From Rhodoferax sp. (GTDB lineage Bacteria; Pseudomonadota; Gammaproteobacteria; Burkholderiales; Burkholderiaceae_C), in contig NZ_JAGPBB010000031.1 of assembly GCF_018063565.1 (NCBI RefSeq), positions 1 to 40,703 of the forward strand: 40,703 bases of DNA, read 5' to 3'. Under the pieces are notes generated by a model. The model saw only the letters and a program-made list of their open reading frames with translations, had not been told where the DNA came from and made no database searches. Each line of letters begins with the position of its first letter. Position 1 is the stretch's first letter. The translations under genes were made by a program, and so were the position numbers. This document shows positions 26,918 through 35,869 of the stretch, piece after piece.

Positions 26918-28099
26918 ATGAGCAACCTGCCCGGACTCAACTTTCAACTCGGCGAAGACATTGATGCACTACGTGATGCCGTGCGTGAATTTGCCCAAGC
27001 CGAAATTGCCCCACGCGCCGCCGAGATCGACCGCAGCGACCAGTTCCCGATGGATTTGTGGCAGAAGATGGGTAGCCTGGGTGTGCTCGGCATCACGGTG
27101 GGTGAAGAATATGGCGGCGCCAACATGGGCTACTTGGCACACATGATTGCCATGGAAGAAATCAGCCGGGCCAGTGCCTCGGTCGGTTTGAGCTACGGTG
27201 CCCACAGCAATCTGTGTGTCAACCAGATCAAGCGTAACGGCACCGAGGCCCAGCGCGCCAAGTATCTGCCCAAGCTGATCAACGGCGAGCATGTGGGCGC
27301 GCTGGCCATGAGCGAGCCTGGTGCCGGGTCTGACGTGATCAGCATGAAACTCAAGGCGCAAGACAAGGGCGGCTACTACCTGCTCAACGGCAGCAAGATG
27401 TGGATTACCAACGGCCCGGACGCCGACACGCTGGTGGTGTATGCCAAGACCGAGCCCGAACTAGGCGCGCGCGGCGTGACGGCTTTTCTGATTGAAAAGG
27501 GCATGCCCGGGTTCAGCATTGCGCAAAAGCTTGACAAGCTGGGTATGCGCGGCAGCCACACTGGCGAGCTGGTGTTTCAAAACGTGGAGGTGCCCGAGTC
27601 GCACATCCTGGGCGGCCTGAACATGGGTGCTAAGGTTCTCATGAGCGGGCTGGACTATGAACGTGCGGTGCTCACCGGCGGCCCGCTGGGCATCATGCAA
27701 AGCGTGATGGACAACGTGGTGCCTTACATCCACGACCGCAAGCAGTTTGGCCAAAGCATTGGGGAGTTCCAGCTGATCCAGGGCAAGGTGGCCGACATGT
27801 ACACCGTCCTGCAAGCCGGGCGCAGCTTTGCCTACACGGTGGCCAAGAACCTGGACCTGCTCGGCACCGAGCATGTGCGCCAGGTGCGCAAAGACTGTGC
27901 CTCGGTAATTTTGTGGTGCGCTGAAAAAGCAACCTGGATGGCCGGCGAAGGCGTGCAGATTTTTGGTGGCAACGGCTACATCAACGAGTACCCGCTGGGC
28001 CGTCTGTGGCGCGACGCCAAGCTGTACGAGATTGGTGCCGGCACCTCGGAAATCCGGCGCATGCTGATTGGGCGGGAGTTGTTTGCCGAGACTTGCTAA
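26918..28099 (+). CDS. liuA: Isovaleryl-CoA dehydrogenase
   Basis: This FAD enzyme oxidises isovaleryl-CoA to 3-methylcrotonyl-CoA in leucine breakdown. The 393-residue product has the acyl-CoA dehydrogenase signatures [13 protein letters not shown] and the C-terminal [20 protein letters not shown]. The catalytic Glu is not in the C-terminal segment, where SCAD-type enzymes have YEGTSD; Gly is found there. It sits in helix G as E248 of [15 protein letters not shown], the known isovaleryl-CoA dehydrogenase arrangement. An AGGAGACACCCCC ribosome site precedes the ATG. The usual downstream genes for methylcrotonyl-CoA carboxylase are not here; a toxin-antitoxin module follows. Confidence 0.95.
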   Translation: MSNLPGLNFQLGEDIDALRDAVREFAQAEIAPRAAEIDRSDQFPMDLWQKMGSLGVLGITVGEEYGGANMGYLAHMIAMEEISRASASVGLSYGAHSNLCVNQIKRNGTEAQRAKYLPKLINGEHVGALAMSEPGAGSDVISMKLKAQDKGGYYLLNGSKMWITNGPDADTLVVYAKTEPELGARGVTAFLIEKGMPGFSIAQKLDKLGMRGSHTGELVFQNVEVPESHILGGLNMGAKVLMSGLDYERAVLTGGPLGIMQSVMDNVVPYIHDRKQFGQSIGEFQLIQGKVADMYTVLQAGRSFAYTVAKNLDLLGTEHVRQVRKDCASVILWCAEKATWMAGEGVQIFGGNGYINEYPLGRLWRDAKLYEIGAGTSEIRRMLIGRELFAETC

Positions 28100-28104
28100 C
28101 CGGC

Positions 28105-28138
28105 ATGCGCATTCGCGGCGAGGGCGCCGCTCCTATAG
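28105..28138 (-). repeat. REP-like palindromic element downstream of liuA
   Basis: On the minus strand this reads TATAGGAGCGGCGCCCTCGC continuing CGCGAATGC. That is a GGAG tetranucleotide followed by a palindrome (GCGGCG/CGCCGC at 28115-28120 and 28125-28130, loop of four), the layout of REP sequences mobilised by RAYT transposases. It lies five bases past the liuA stop. I cannot count genomic copies here. Confidence 0.5.
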
Positions 28139-28193
28139 AACAACCTGGGCTGTTTCACGTTGATACCGCGACGGTTTCCTCGCTGGGCCTGCA

Positions 28194-28199
28194 TATAAT
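28194..28199 (+). promoter_or_regulatory. -10 box for the toxin-antitoxin operon
   Basis: A perfect TATAAT lies 28 bases before the antitoxin ATG. No good -35 is visible at 16-18 bases upstream. A GTAATTAC palindrome (28209-28216) between the box and the ATG could be an autoregulatory site. Confidence 0.55.
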
Positions 28200-28226
28200 G
28201 ACCACAATGTAATTACAGTTCATGCC

Positions 28227-28469
28227 ATGCAAACCCATATTGTCCCCATTGGTAACTCCCTGGGCCTGCGTCTGCCCAAAGCTGTGTTGAACGCCTTGCA
28301 CTTGGTGCGCGCCTCTGAACTAAGCATCACGGTGCAGGCCGACAGCATTGTGCTAACACCCGTTCGCGCACCCCGCGCGGGGTGGGCAGCCGCTTTTGCA
28401 GCTGCGCCCGCCGCAGCAGATGAGTCACTCTGGGGTGAGGTGCCGCTCACCGAAGCCTGGGACGACTAG
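28227..28469 (+). CDS. MazE/PemI-type AbrB-fold antitoxin
   Basis: An 80-residue antitoxin with the N-terminal MazE/AbrB DNA-binding strand pattern (HIVPIGNSLGLRLPKAVLNALHL, then LSITVQADSIVLTPVR). An alanine-rich then acidic C-terminal tail (DESLWGEVPLTEAWDD) would occupy the toxin groove. It ends three bases before the toxin's GTG. The pair is a standard MazEF/PemIK-type module; exact subfamily (mazE, pemI, chpR) is not settled. Confidence 0.88.
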   Translation: MQTHIVPIGNSLGLRLPKAVLNALHLVRASELSITVQADSIVLTPVRAPRAGWAAAFAAAPAAADESLWGEVPLTEAWDD

Positions 28470-28471
28470 CC

Positions 28472-28816
28472 GTGGCTGGCAAAGCCTTTCCTCGCCAGGG
28501 CGAGATATGGTGGGTCAACCTTGACCCCACGGTAGGGCAAGAAATCAGCAAGCGGCGCCCAGCTTTGGTGGTTTCACCTGACGACATGAACGCGCATTTG
28601 GGAACGGTGCTGGTGGCCCCAATCACCAGCACCCACAAACCCTGGCCGACGCGTCTGTCGGTTCAGTTACAACAACAGAGCAGCTCGGTGGCGTTGGACC
28701 GGATGCGCTCGTTCGATCGCAGCCGCCTGGTCAGCTTGATTGAACACATCGACCCCGAGCCCGCGCTGGCCATCTTGCGCGACATGTTTGCCAGCAGTGC
28801 GGCCACATCACCATGA
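28472..28816 (+). CDS. MazF/PemK-type endoribonuclease toxin
   Basis: A 114-residue MazF-fold toxin that cleaves mRNA at short motifs. The family segments are GEIWWVNLDPTVGQEISKRRPALVVSPD (with the conserved arginine-proline), LVAPITS and the C-terminal ALDRMRSFDRSRLV. It starts with GTG at 28472, because no ATG precedes the conserved GEIWWV. The stop TGA (28814-28816) overlaps the ATG at 28813 of the carbonic anhydrase gene, so the toxin and the enzyme may be translationally coupled. Confidence 0.92.
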   Translation: MAGKAFPRQGEIWWVNLDPTVGQEISKRRPALVVSPDDMNAHLGTVLVAPITSTHKPWPTRLSVQLQQQSSSVALDRMRSFDRSRLVSLIEHIDPEPALAILRDMFASSAATSP

Positions 28817-29484
28817 CCATGACCACATCCACATCACTCCAACACCTTTTCGACAATAACCGGGCCTGGGCGGCGCGCATGGAGCAGCAACGTCCCGGCT
28901 TTTTTACCCAACTCGCCAAGCAGCAGGCGCCAAAGTACCTGTGGATTGGTTGTGCTGACAGCCGCGTGCCAGCCAACGAAATCACCGGGCTCGACCCCGG
29001 CGAGGTGTTTGTGCACCGCAATATTGCCAATGTGGTGGTGCACTCGGACCTCAACGCGCTGTCGGTCATCCAGTTTGCGGTGGACCATCTCAAGGTTGAG
29101 CACATCATGGTGGTGGGCCACTACAGTTGCGGCGGTGTGCTCGCAGCACTGCGAGGAACCCGCGTGGGCCTGGCCGACAACTGGCTGCGCCATGTGCATG
29201 ATGTCAAGCTGCGCCACCGCAAGCGGCTGGACCACCTGACGATCGCGCAGCAGCAAGACACCTTGTGCGAGATGAATGTCATTGAGCAGGTGGGCAACGT
29301 GGCCTTGACCAATGTGTTGCAAGATGCCTGGGCGCGCGGCCAGAAGGTGACGGTGCATGGCTGGTGTTATGGCCTGGCCGACGGTCTGGTGAAAGACCTT
29401 GGCGTCAGCATGCAGGGCAGCGACGAGGTGATGCCGGTGTTTCAAAACGCCTTCAAACGTTATCCGCGCCCGGATTCGCTTTGA
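28813..29484 (+). CDS. can: Beta-class carbonic anhydrase
   Basis: This enzyme interconverts CO2 and bicarbonate in the cytoplasm. The 223-residue beta-class protein has zinc ligands C47 (WIGCADSRV, with the D49/R51 pair), H103 and C106 (GHYSCGG). It also has PGEVFVHRNIANVV, as in E. coli Can. The ATG at 28813 overlaps the MazF-type stop by four bases; an alternative ATG at 28819 removes the overlap but keeps the protein. Its neighbour across a 66-base gap is cbbR, convergent with it, and the RuBisCO operon follows. A role in supplying inorganic carbon for RuBisCO, or bicarbonate for carboxylases, is inferred from position. Confidence 0.95.
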   Translation: MTMTTSTSLQHLFDNNRAWAARMEQQRPGFFTQLAKQQAPKYLWIGCADSRVPANEITGLDPGEVFVHRNIANVVVHSDLNALSVIQFAVDHLKVEHIMVVGHYSCGGVLAALRGTRVGLADNWLRHVHDVKLRHRKRLDHLTIAQQQDTLCEMNVIEQVGNVALTNVLQDAWARGQKVTVHGWCYGLADGLVKDLGVSMQGSDEVMPVFQNAFKRYPRPDSL

Positions 29485-29550
29485 TGCCGCGCCGGTTGAC
29501 CTGGCAACGCAATCGGTTTTTCTTGACGTTGAGCTAAAAGCCAAACAAGT

Positions 29551-30462
29551 TCACGCTGCTGGACCGCCAAGCTTCGCATGCAGTAGCCAGGTCTTGAATG
29601 CCGAGGCCGCGGCACTGAGCTTTTTTCCCGCTGGGCACACCACATACCAATGTCGGATGAGCGGGAAACCCTGCACATCGAGCTGAACCAGTTCACCCAG
29701 CGCCAGTTCAGACACCACCGTCGTGCTCGACAGCACGGCCAACCCCAAGCCACCGGCCACGGTTTGTTTGATGGCTTCGGTGCTGCTGACTTCCAGCCGG
29801 TTCTTCAGTGTGATGCCATGCCCGCCAAAGAACCGCTCGGTCGTCAGGCGCGTGCCTGAACCGGGCTCGCGCAGCACGAAGGGCTCCTGCGCCAGCCGCT
29901 GCGCGGGCACCTCACGCTGCCCGGCCAGCGGGTGCCCGGGGGGTGCCACCATCACCAAACGGTTTTCGGCAAAGTGTTCGCTTGCCACGTCCATGTGTGC
30001 GGGCGCTTGGCCCATGACGTACAGGTCATCGGTATTGGCTGCCAGGCGCTGCAACAAGGTCTCGCGGTTACCGACAAACAGCGTTGCTTCAATGCCAGGA
30101 TGCTCGGCACAGAACTCCGCCAACACCTTGGGAACCGTGTATTTAAGCGTCGTCAGGATGGCGATGCTTACGCTGCCTTTTTCGATGCCATGCAGCGCCG
30201 CCAGTTCTTGCGACAGGCGCTCCATGCGCTGCTCGATGTCCTGGCAGGTCTGCGCCACGGCCTGACCCGCCCGGGTCAAAAAAATCTTCTTGCCGATTTG
30301 TTCAAACAACGGCTCCCCCACGGTTTCAGCGAGTTGTTTGACCTGTAACGACAGGGTGGGGGGCGACAAGTGCAACGCCTCGGCGGCGCGCGCAAAGCTG
30401 CTGTGACGGGCAACCGCCGAAAAAATGCGCAATTGGTGCAAGGTGGCGTGGCGCAGTGGCAT
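29551..30462 (-). CDS. cbbR: LysR-type regulator of the Calvin cycle operon
   Basis: CbbR activates cbb operons in response to metabolites such as RuBP or phosphoenolpyruvate. The 303-residue product has the N-terminal LysR winged helix (LHQLRIFSAVARHSSFARAAEALHLSPPTLSLQVKQLAE). An effector-binding domain follows (VSIAILTTLKYTVPKVLAEF, with a FVLREPGSGTRLTTERFF segment typical of CbbR). It is divergent from cbbL with 166 bases between starts, the classical arrangement. The gene would also repress itself from the shared region. Assignment rests on the context together with the sequence. Confidence 0.93.
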   Translation of the reverse strand: MPLRHATLHQLRIFSAVARHSSFARAAEALHLSPPTLSLQVKQLAETVGEPLFEQIGKKIFLTRAGQAVAQTCQDIEQRMERLSQELAALHGIEKGSVSIAILTTLKYTVPKVLAEFCAEHPGIEATLFVGNRETLLQRLAANTDDLYVMGQAPAHMDVASEHFAENRLVMVAPPGHPLAGQREVPAQRLAQEPFVLREPGSGTRLTTERFFGGHGITLKNRLEVSSTEAIKQTVAGGLGLAVLSSTTVVSELALGELVQLDVQGFPLIRHWYVVCPAGKKLSAAASAFKTWLLHAKLGGPAA

Positions 30463-30472
30463 GGGATTAATT

Positions 30473-30503
30473 GTTTTAAAAAGTTAAACGTTATCGTTAA
30501 AAC
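30473..30503. promoter_or_regulatory. Candidate CbbR operator between cbbR and cbbL
   Basis: GTTTTAA (30473-30479) and TTAAAAC (30497-30503) form an inverted repeat, and a direct GTTAAA motif occurs at 30483-30488 and 30496-30501. The stretch is strongly AT-rich, lies 11 bases upstream of the cbbR start and about 125 before cbbL. LysR sites typically have a T-N11-A form with repeated half-sites. This is not verified. Confidence 0.55.
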
Positions 30504-30628
30504 ATTTTACTTTTATTTATTCAACATGCCATCAACAATCCGTCCCAGTTCAGAGCAACCCACGCTAAACAGCCCCGCTTTGAGCCGATAAGCGATCCCT
30601 TTTTTTACCACCTCGACAAGGAGACAGC

Positions 30629-32047
30629 ATGGCAAAAGCCTACAACGCCGGCGTGAAGGAATACCGGCAAACCTATTGGACCCCGGAGTACACGCCAAAC
30701 GATACCGACATTCTGGCCTGTTTCAAAATCACCCCGCAGCCGGGTGTCTCGCGCGAAGAGTGCGCCGCTGCGGTGGCGGCCGAGTCGTCCACCGGCACCT
30801 GGACCACAGTGTGGACCGATCTGCTCACCGACCTTGATTACTACAAAGGCCGCGCCTACCGCATCGAAGACGTGCCCGGTGACGACACCTGCTACTACGC
30901 CTTCGTGGCCTACCCGATTGACCTGTTTGAAGAAGGTTCCATCGTCAATGTGTTGACCTCGCTGGTGGGCAACGTGTTTGGCTTCAAGGCCTTGCGGGCT
31001 TTGCGTCTGGAAGATGTGCGCTTCCCGATTGCCTACGTCAAGACCTGTGGCGGCCCACCGCATGGCATTCAGGTCGAGCGCGACATGATGAACAAATACG
31101 GCCGCCCGCTGCTGGGCTGCACCATCAAGCCCAAGCTCGGTCTGTCGGCCAAGAACTACGGCCGCGCCTGTTATGAGGGGCTGCGTGGTGGTCTGGACTT
31201 CACCAAGGACGATGAAAACGTCAACAGCCAGCCCTTCATGCGCTGGAAGCAGCGTTTTGACTTTGTGCAGGAAGCCATTGAAAAGGCCCAGCGCGAAACC
31301 GGTGAGCGCAAGGGTCACTACCTCAACGTGACCGCGCCGACCCCCGAAGAGATGTACAAGCGCGCTGAGTACGCCAAGGAAATCGGCTCGCCCATCATCA
31401 TGCATGACTACCTGACCGGCGGCTTCTGCGCCAACACCGGGTTGGCCAACTGGTGCCGCAACAACGGCATGCTGCTGCACATCCACCGTGCCATGCACGC
31501 CGTGCTCGACCGCAACCCGCACCACGGCATCCACTTCCGGGTGCTGACCAAATGCTTGCGTCTGTCGGGTGGCGACCACCTGCACTCGGGCACCGTGGTG
31601 GGCAAGCTTGAAGGCGACCGCGAAGCCACCCTGGGCTGGATCGACATCATGCGTGACAAGTTCATCAAGGAAGACCGCAGTCGTGGCATCTTCTTTGACC
31701 AGGACTTTGGCTCCATGCCGGGCGTGATGCCGGTGGCCTCGGGCGGCATTCACGTGTGGCACATGCCAGCGCTGGTCAACATCTTTGGCGACGACTCGGT
31801 GTTGCAGTTTGGCGGCGGTACCTTGGGCCACCCGTGGGGCAATGCGGCCGGCGCTGCAGCCAACCGCGTGGCAGTCGAGGCTTGCGTCAAGGCGCGCAAC
31901 GAAGGTGTGGCGGTTGAGAAAGAAGGCAAAACCGTGCTGATGGACGCGGCCAAGCACTCGCCCGAACTCAAGATCGCCATGGAAACCTGGAAAGAGATCA
32001 AGTTCGAATTTGACACCGTCGACAAACTCGACGTTGCCCACAAGTAA
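30629..32047 (+). CDS. cbbL: RuBisCO large subunit, form IA
   Basis: The large subunit carboxylates ribulose-1,5-bisphosphate, or oxygenates it. The 472-residue product keeps the catalytic K167 (TIKPK), the carbamylated K193 with D195 and E196 (LDFTKDDEN), H286 and R287 (HIHRAMH), the loop 6 lysine K326 ([10 protein letters not shown]) and the [10 protein letters not shown] phosphate site. The sequence and the association with cbbQ and cbbO indicate form IA of the IAq type, not carboxysomal. A CAAGGAGACAGC ribosome site precedes the ATG. cbbS follows after a hairpin. Antisense open frames over the whole gene are codon-bias shadows. Confidence 0.98.
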   Translation: MAKAYNAGVKEYRQTYWTPEYTPNDTDILACFKITPQPGVSREECAAAVAAESSTGTWTTVWTDLLTDLDYYKGRAYRIEDVPGDDTCYYAFVAYPIDLFEEGSIVNVLTSLVGNVFGFKALRALRLEDVRFPIAYVKTCGGPPHGIQVERDMMNKYGRPLLGCTIKPKLGLSAKNYGRACYEGLRGGLDFTKDDENVNSQPFMRWKQRFDFVQEAIEKAQRETGERKGHYLNVTAPTPEEMYKRAEYAKEIGSPIIMHDYLTGGFCANTGLANWCRNNGMLLHIHRAMHAVLDRNPHHGIHFRVLTKCLRLSGGDHLHSGTVVGKLEGDREATLGWIDIMRDKFIKEDRSRGIFFDQDFGSMPGVMPVASGGIHVWHMPALVNIFGDDSVLQFGGGTLGHPWGNAAGAAANRVAVEACVKARNEGVAVEKEGKTVLMDAAKHSPELKIAMETWKEIKFEFDTVDKLDVAHK

Positions 32048-32051
32048 TTAC

Positions 32052-32066
32052 CCCGCTTCGGGCGGG
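32052..32066 (+). other. Small hairpin between cbbL and cbbS
   Basis: CCCGC (32052-32056) and GCGGG (32062-32066) pair around a UUCGG loop, a stable tetraloop-like turn, five bases after the cbbL stop. No T tract follows. A 3' stabiliser that shapes the cbbL:cbbS ratio is more likely than a terminator. Confidence 0.5.
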
Positions 32067-32116
32067 TGAGACCCATCCAACCGAAGCCTCGTCCCTAACA
32101 TCTGAAAGGAAAAAAC

Positions 32117-32473
32117 ATGTCTGAAGTAATGGATTACAAGAGCCGCGTGAGCGATCCGACGAGCCGCAAGTTTGAGACTTTTTCTTACCTGCCGGCCATG
32201 ACCACCGAGGAAATTCGCAAACAAGTGGCTTACCTGGTGAGCAAGGGCCTCAACCCCGCCATCGAGCACACCGAGCCGCAGTATTTGATGGATTCGTACT
32301 GGTACATGTGGAAACTGCCCATGTTCGGCGAAACCGACGTGGACAAAATCCTTGCCGAATGCGAAGCCTGCCGCAAGTCCAACCCGGATAACCATGTGCG
32401 CTTGATTGGTTATGACAACTTCAAGCAGTCGCAAGGTGCCTCGATGGTGATCTTTAGAGGCAAGACGGTCTAA
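32117..32473 (+). CDS. cbbS: RuBisCO small subunit, form IA
   Basis: The small subunit caps the L8 core and completes the L8S8 holoenzyme. The 118-residue product has the conserved [39 protein letters not shown] and the terminal [20 protein letters not shown]. Its short length without an extra N-terminal or loop insertion fits form IAq. An AAAGGAAAAAAC ribosome site precedes the ATG at 32117. It lies 69 bases after cbbL, with a strong hairpin behind it. Confidence 0.97.
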   Translation: MSEVMDYKSRVSDPTSRKFETFSYLPAMTTEEIRKQVAYLVSKGLNPAIEHTEPQYLMDSYWYMWKLPMFGETDVDKILAECEACRKSNPDNHVRLIGYDNFKQSQGASMVIFRGKTV

Positions 32474-32490
32474 CGCCACTGCAACGCAAC

Positions 32491-32519
32491 TGGCCCCGGC
32501 AGCTTTTGCGCCGGGGCCA
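32491..32519 (+). terminator. Strong hairpin after cbbS
   Basis: TGGCCCCGGC (32491-32500) and GCCGGGGCCA (32510-32519) form a perfect 10-bp stem with a 9-base loop. No T tract follows. As cbbQ starts about 105 bases on, it may be a partial terminator or an mRNA end-protector that keeps cbbLS messages far above cbbQO. Confidence 0.6.
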
Positions 32520-32624
32520 CTGTGCAAGATCGCCCGTTCTTACGATGACAGGCCTCTTTCACAGTGGCGCTGCCGGCAACACCAGTGCAGTACCAAATCC
32601 GCGTACTTTGATTGGAGACAAAAA

Positions 32625-33428
32625 ATGAATGACATCCTGGAACCCTACCGCGTCACGCGTCAGCCCTACTACCGCCCTGTGGCCGATGAGGTTGAACTGT
32701 TTGATGCCGCCTATGACGTGCGTATGCCGATGATGCTCAAAGGCCCCACCGGCTGCGGCAAGACGCGTTTTGTGGAATTCATGGCCTGGAAACTGCAAAA
32801 GCCGCTGATCACCGTGGCCTGCAACGAGGACATGACTGCCTCTGACCTGGTAGGGCGCTTCTTGCTCGATGCGCAAGGCACGCGCTGGCAGGATGGGCCA
32901 TTGGCTATGGCCGCACGCTTTGGTGCGATCTGTTATCTGGATGAGGTGGTGGAGGCGCGCCAGGACACCACCGTGGTGATTCACCCGCTAACCGACAACC
33001 GGCGCATCTTGCCACTAGAGAAAAAGGGTGAGCTGGTGCATGCGCACCCGGATTTTCAGGTGGTAATTTCCTACAACCCGGGCTACCAAAGCCTGATGAA
33101 AGACCTCAAGCAGTCCACCAAGCAGCGTTTTGGCGCGCTCGATTTCAGCTACCCGGCGCATGAGATTGAAACCGAAATCGTCGCCCACGAAACAGGTGTC
33201 ACGTCCGAGGTGGCGGGCAAACTGGTGTCGATTGCCGAGCGTGCCCGCAACCTCAAGGGCCACGGCCTGGACGAGGGCATCTCGACGCGCATGCTGATTT
33301 ACGCGGGCAATCTGATTCGCAAGGACGTGGCGCCGCAGGCCGCCTGCCGCGTGGCACTGGTGCGCCCGATCACCGACGACCCCGACATGCGCGATGCCCT
33401 CGATGCAGCCGTCGCCACCTTTTTCTGA
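32625..33428 (+). CDS. cbbQ: RuBisCO activase ATPase subunit CbbQ (MoxR AAA+)
   Basis: CbbQ forms a hexameric AAA+ motor that, with CbbO, pulls inhibitory sugar phosphates out of RuBisCO. The 267-residue product has Walker A GPTGCGKT (residues 40-47), Walker B CYLDE (about 103-107) and the sensor and arginine-finger region of MoxR proteins (NPGYQS, then [16 protein letters not shown]). ATTGGAGACAAAAA before the ATG at 32625 is a good ribosome site. cbbO follows 36 bases on. Confidence 0.96.
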   Translation: MNDILEPYRVTRQPYYRPVADEVELFDAAYDVRMPMMLKGPTGCGKTRFVEFMAWKLQKPLITVACNEDMTASDLVGRFLLDAQGTRWQDGPLAMAARFGAICYLDEVVEARQDTTVVIHPLTDNRRILPLEKKGELVHAHPDFQVVISYNPGYQSLMKDLKQSTKQRFGALDFSYPAHEIETEIVAHETGVTSEVAGKLVSIAERARNLKGHGLDEGISTRMLIYAGNLIRKDVAPQAACRVALVRPITDDPDMRDALDAAVATFF

Positions 33429-33463
33429 TGCTGTGTCGTACGGCCAGCTAACCGGAGGGCGTC

Positions 33464-35815
33464 ATGTCCGTTCATCTTGACGACTATCAACAGTGGCTTG
33501 ATGAGCTCAAGCCCGAGTCGCGCACGCTCATGCTGCACACCTGGGCCGACGCCACCCGCGTGTTCTCCGCCCGCGGCCTGGACAACTATGTCAAGGGTGC
33601 TGCGGCGCTGCACGGGCTGGGCAAGGGTGCCAGCCTGGTCAATGCCTGGATCGAGTCTGCACCGCAAGTCGCCAAAGAGGTTGGCGAAGACGTGGTGCCT
33701 GACCTGGTCACCGAGGCACTGATGCTGGCCTCCAAAACCTCGGGCGCGGTGATTGAGCTGGTGCTGGCTACCGCACCCACCGCAGCAACCCGGCTGGCCG
33801 ATGGCGAACTGTTTTTACAGTACCTGCAGGTGATCAGTTCACTGGTCAACCAGGCACCCCGCGCTTTGCGGCCGATGCTTGACAAAATTGATGTGCTGTT
33901 GGGCCAGCTCACCCTGGGGGGCTTGCGCCGCTGGGCCAACTGGGGCGCGCAGGCGCATCGCACCCAGTACGAGGAGCAGATCAAATACTTTGGCCTGAAC
34001 TCCAAAGAGTCGCTGGCGATTTTGCAACAGGAGCGCAAGGGCACCCTGCTGGTGGATGTGCAACGGCGCATCAACATGTATTTGCGTGCGTTGTGGGGGC
34101 GAGACTTTTTCATGCGTCCCACCTCGGGCGACTTTGAGTCACGCGAGGGCTACCAACCCTATATTGAAGACTACCTGATTCACCTGCCCGATGCCTTTGA
34201 CGCCGCCCAGGGCCAGCAGGGTACGGTGAGTGCACTGGAGCTCTACCGTGCCAGCGCCGCACACGCGGCAGCGCATCTGGTCTATACCCGCCAGCCAATC
34301 TCAGCCGAGGCGCTGAGCCCCTGGCAGATGGCACTCATCGGTGCCATCGAAGACGCGCGGGTGGAAGTGCTGGCCTGCGCCAAGTTCCCAGGCTTGCGCC
34401 AGCTTTGGTGCAGCCTGCACACCAGCACCGCAGCGCAGCACCAGTCGGCCGGCGACTACCTGAACCGGTTAGCGCGCGCCCTGCTGGAACCCGACTACCC
34501 CGATGCCCATCCGTGGATCGCCCAAGGGCGTGCCTTGTTTGCCCAGGCGTTGCCGGGTGTGCTGGCACAGCCGTTTGACAACACGGTGTCATGGGACATC
34601 GGTGTGGCGCTGGCCCACAGTTTCAAGGACGTTGGCCCCGCTTACCACCCGCGCACCGATGTGCAACGGGCGCCCTACCGCGACGACAACCGCTATTTCT
34701 GGGCCTTTGAGGCATTCGACCTGGATCGATCATTGGCCGCGGGCTACCACGAGCCACAGCAGGTGCGCAAATACGTCAACCTGATGGAGATGGCCAACGA
34801 AATCGATGTCGAGACCGCTGGCGACGACGCGCAGGAAGTCTGGGTGCTGGCCACGGAACTGTTCCCTTACGAAGACATGGGCGTGTCCTTCAACGACTCC
34901 GAAGGCAAAGAGCCCCTGGTGCCACCCAGCCATTACGGCGAATGGGATTATTTGATCCAGTTGGAGCGCCCGGCCTGGGTCACCGTGCAGGAACGGCGCG
35001 TCAAGTTGGGCGATCTGGTCTTGATTGACGCCATTGCGGCCGAGCACAAACGTGTCATCTCACGCATGAAATATCTGCTGGATGCGATGCAGCCGCAAGG
35101 CGTGCAGCGCCTGCGCAAGCTTGAAGACGGTGACGACATCGACCTCAACGCGGCCCTGGACGCGCTGGTCGGTATGCGCATGGGGCAACAACCCGACCCA
35201 CGCCTCATGATGCGCAGTGTGCGCAAAACACGCAATATCTCGGTGATGGTGCTGCTGGACCTGTCGCACTCCACCAATGACCGGGTGGCGGGGCAAGATC
35301 ACACCGTGCTGGCACTTACGCGCCAGGCGTGTGTGCTGCTGGCCGACGCGATTGGTAAGGTGGGCGACCCGTTTGCTATTCATGGGTTTTGCTCAGACGG
35401 CCGGCACGATGTGAATTACTGGCGTTTCAAGGACTTCAACCAGCCTTACGACGATCAGGTCAAGGCCCGCCTGGCCGGCATGACCGGCCAGCTTTCCACC
35501 CGCATGGGTGCTGCCATCCGTCACGCCAGCACCGCCTTGAAGGCGCAACGCTCAGCCAAGAAGCTGCTGCTGGTCATCACCGATGGCGAGCCCGCCGACA
35601 TTGATGTGCGCGACCCCCAGTACCTGCGCCACGACACCAAAAAGGCGGTGGAGGAAGCCAGGCGCAGCGGCATCATCACCTACTGCATGAGCCTGGACCC
35701 GCGTGCCGACCAGTATGTGTCGCGCATTTTTGGCGCGCAGAACTACATGGTGGTGGACAAGGTGGAGCGTCTGCCAGAGAAACTGCCGCTGCTGTATGCC
35801 GGCTTGACGCGATGA
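33464..35815 (+). CDS. cbbO: RuBisCO activase adaptor CbbO (VWA domain)
   Basis: CbbO is the substrate adaptor of the CbbQO activase: its C-terminal von Willebrand factor A domain binds RuBisCO while the N-terminal part docks on the CbbQ ring. The 783-residue product has a long helical N-terminal portion and the VWA domain from about residue 593. There the MIDAS motif DLSHS gives D599, S601 and S603, the LLLVITDGEPADIDV segment lies farther on, and a YVSRIFGAQNYMVV end follows. It starts at the ATG at 33464 after a CCGGAGGGCGTC ribosome site. The gene for a 98-residue unknown protein follows 54 bases later. Confidence 0.95.
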   Translation: MSVHLDDYQQWLDELKPESRTLMLHTWADATRVFSARGLDNYVKGAAALHGLGKGASLVNAWIESAPQVAKEVGEDVVPDLVTEALMLASKTSGAVIELVLATAPTAATRLADGELFLQYLQVISSLVNQAPRALRPMLDKIDVLLGQLTLGGLRRWANWGAQAHRTQYEEQIKYFGLNSKESLAILQQERKGTLLVDVQRRINMYLRALWGRDFFMRPTSGDFESREGYQPYIEDYLIHLPDAFDAAQGQQGTVSALELYRASAAHAAAHLVYTRQPISAEALSPWQMALIGAIEDARVEVLACAKFPGLRQLWCSLHTSTAAQHQSAGDYLNRLARALLEPDYPDAHPWIAQGRALFAQALPGVLAQPFDNTVSWDIGVALAHSFKDVGPAYHPRTDVQRAPYRDDNRYFWAFEAFDLDRSLAAGYHEPQQVRKYVNLMEMANEIDVETAGDDAQEVWVLATELFPYEDMGVSFNDSEGKEPLVPPSHYGEWDYLIQLERPAWVTVQERRVKLGDLVLIDAIAAEHKRVISRMKYLLDAMQPQGVQRLRKLEDGDDIDLNAALDALVGMRMGQQPDPRLMMRSVRKTRNISVMVLLDLSHSTNDRVAGQDHTVLALTRQACVLLADAIGKVGDPFAIHGFCSDGRHDVNYWRFKDFNQPYDDQVKARLAGMTGQLSTRMGAAIRHASTALKAQRSAKKLLLVITDGEPADIDVRDPQYLRHDTKKAVEEARRSGIITYCMSLDPRADQYVSRIFGAQNYMVVDKVERLPEKLPLLYAGLTR

Positions 35816-35869
35816 CCGTCTGAACCTGCGATCATCTCCCCACTCAACTTTTACACCGAGCCACAACCC

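Noticed and set aside
30605-32041. 478-codon open frame antisense to cbbL
   Set aside because: It overlaps the whole RuBisCO large-subunit gene; composition (His/Val/Gly-rich) and lack of any motif mark it as a shadow.
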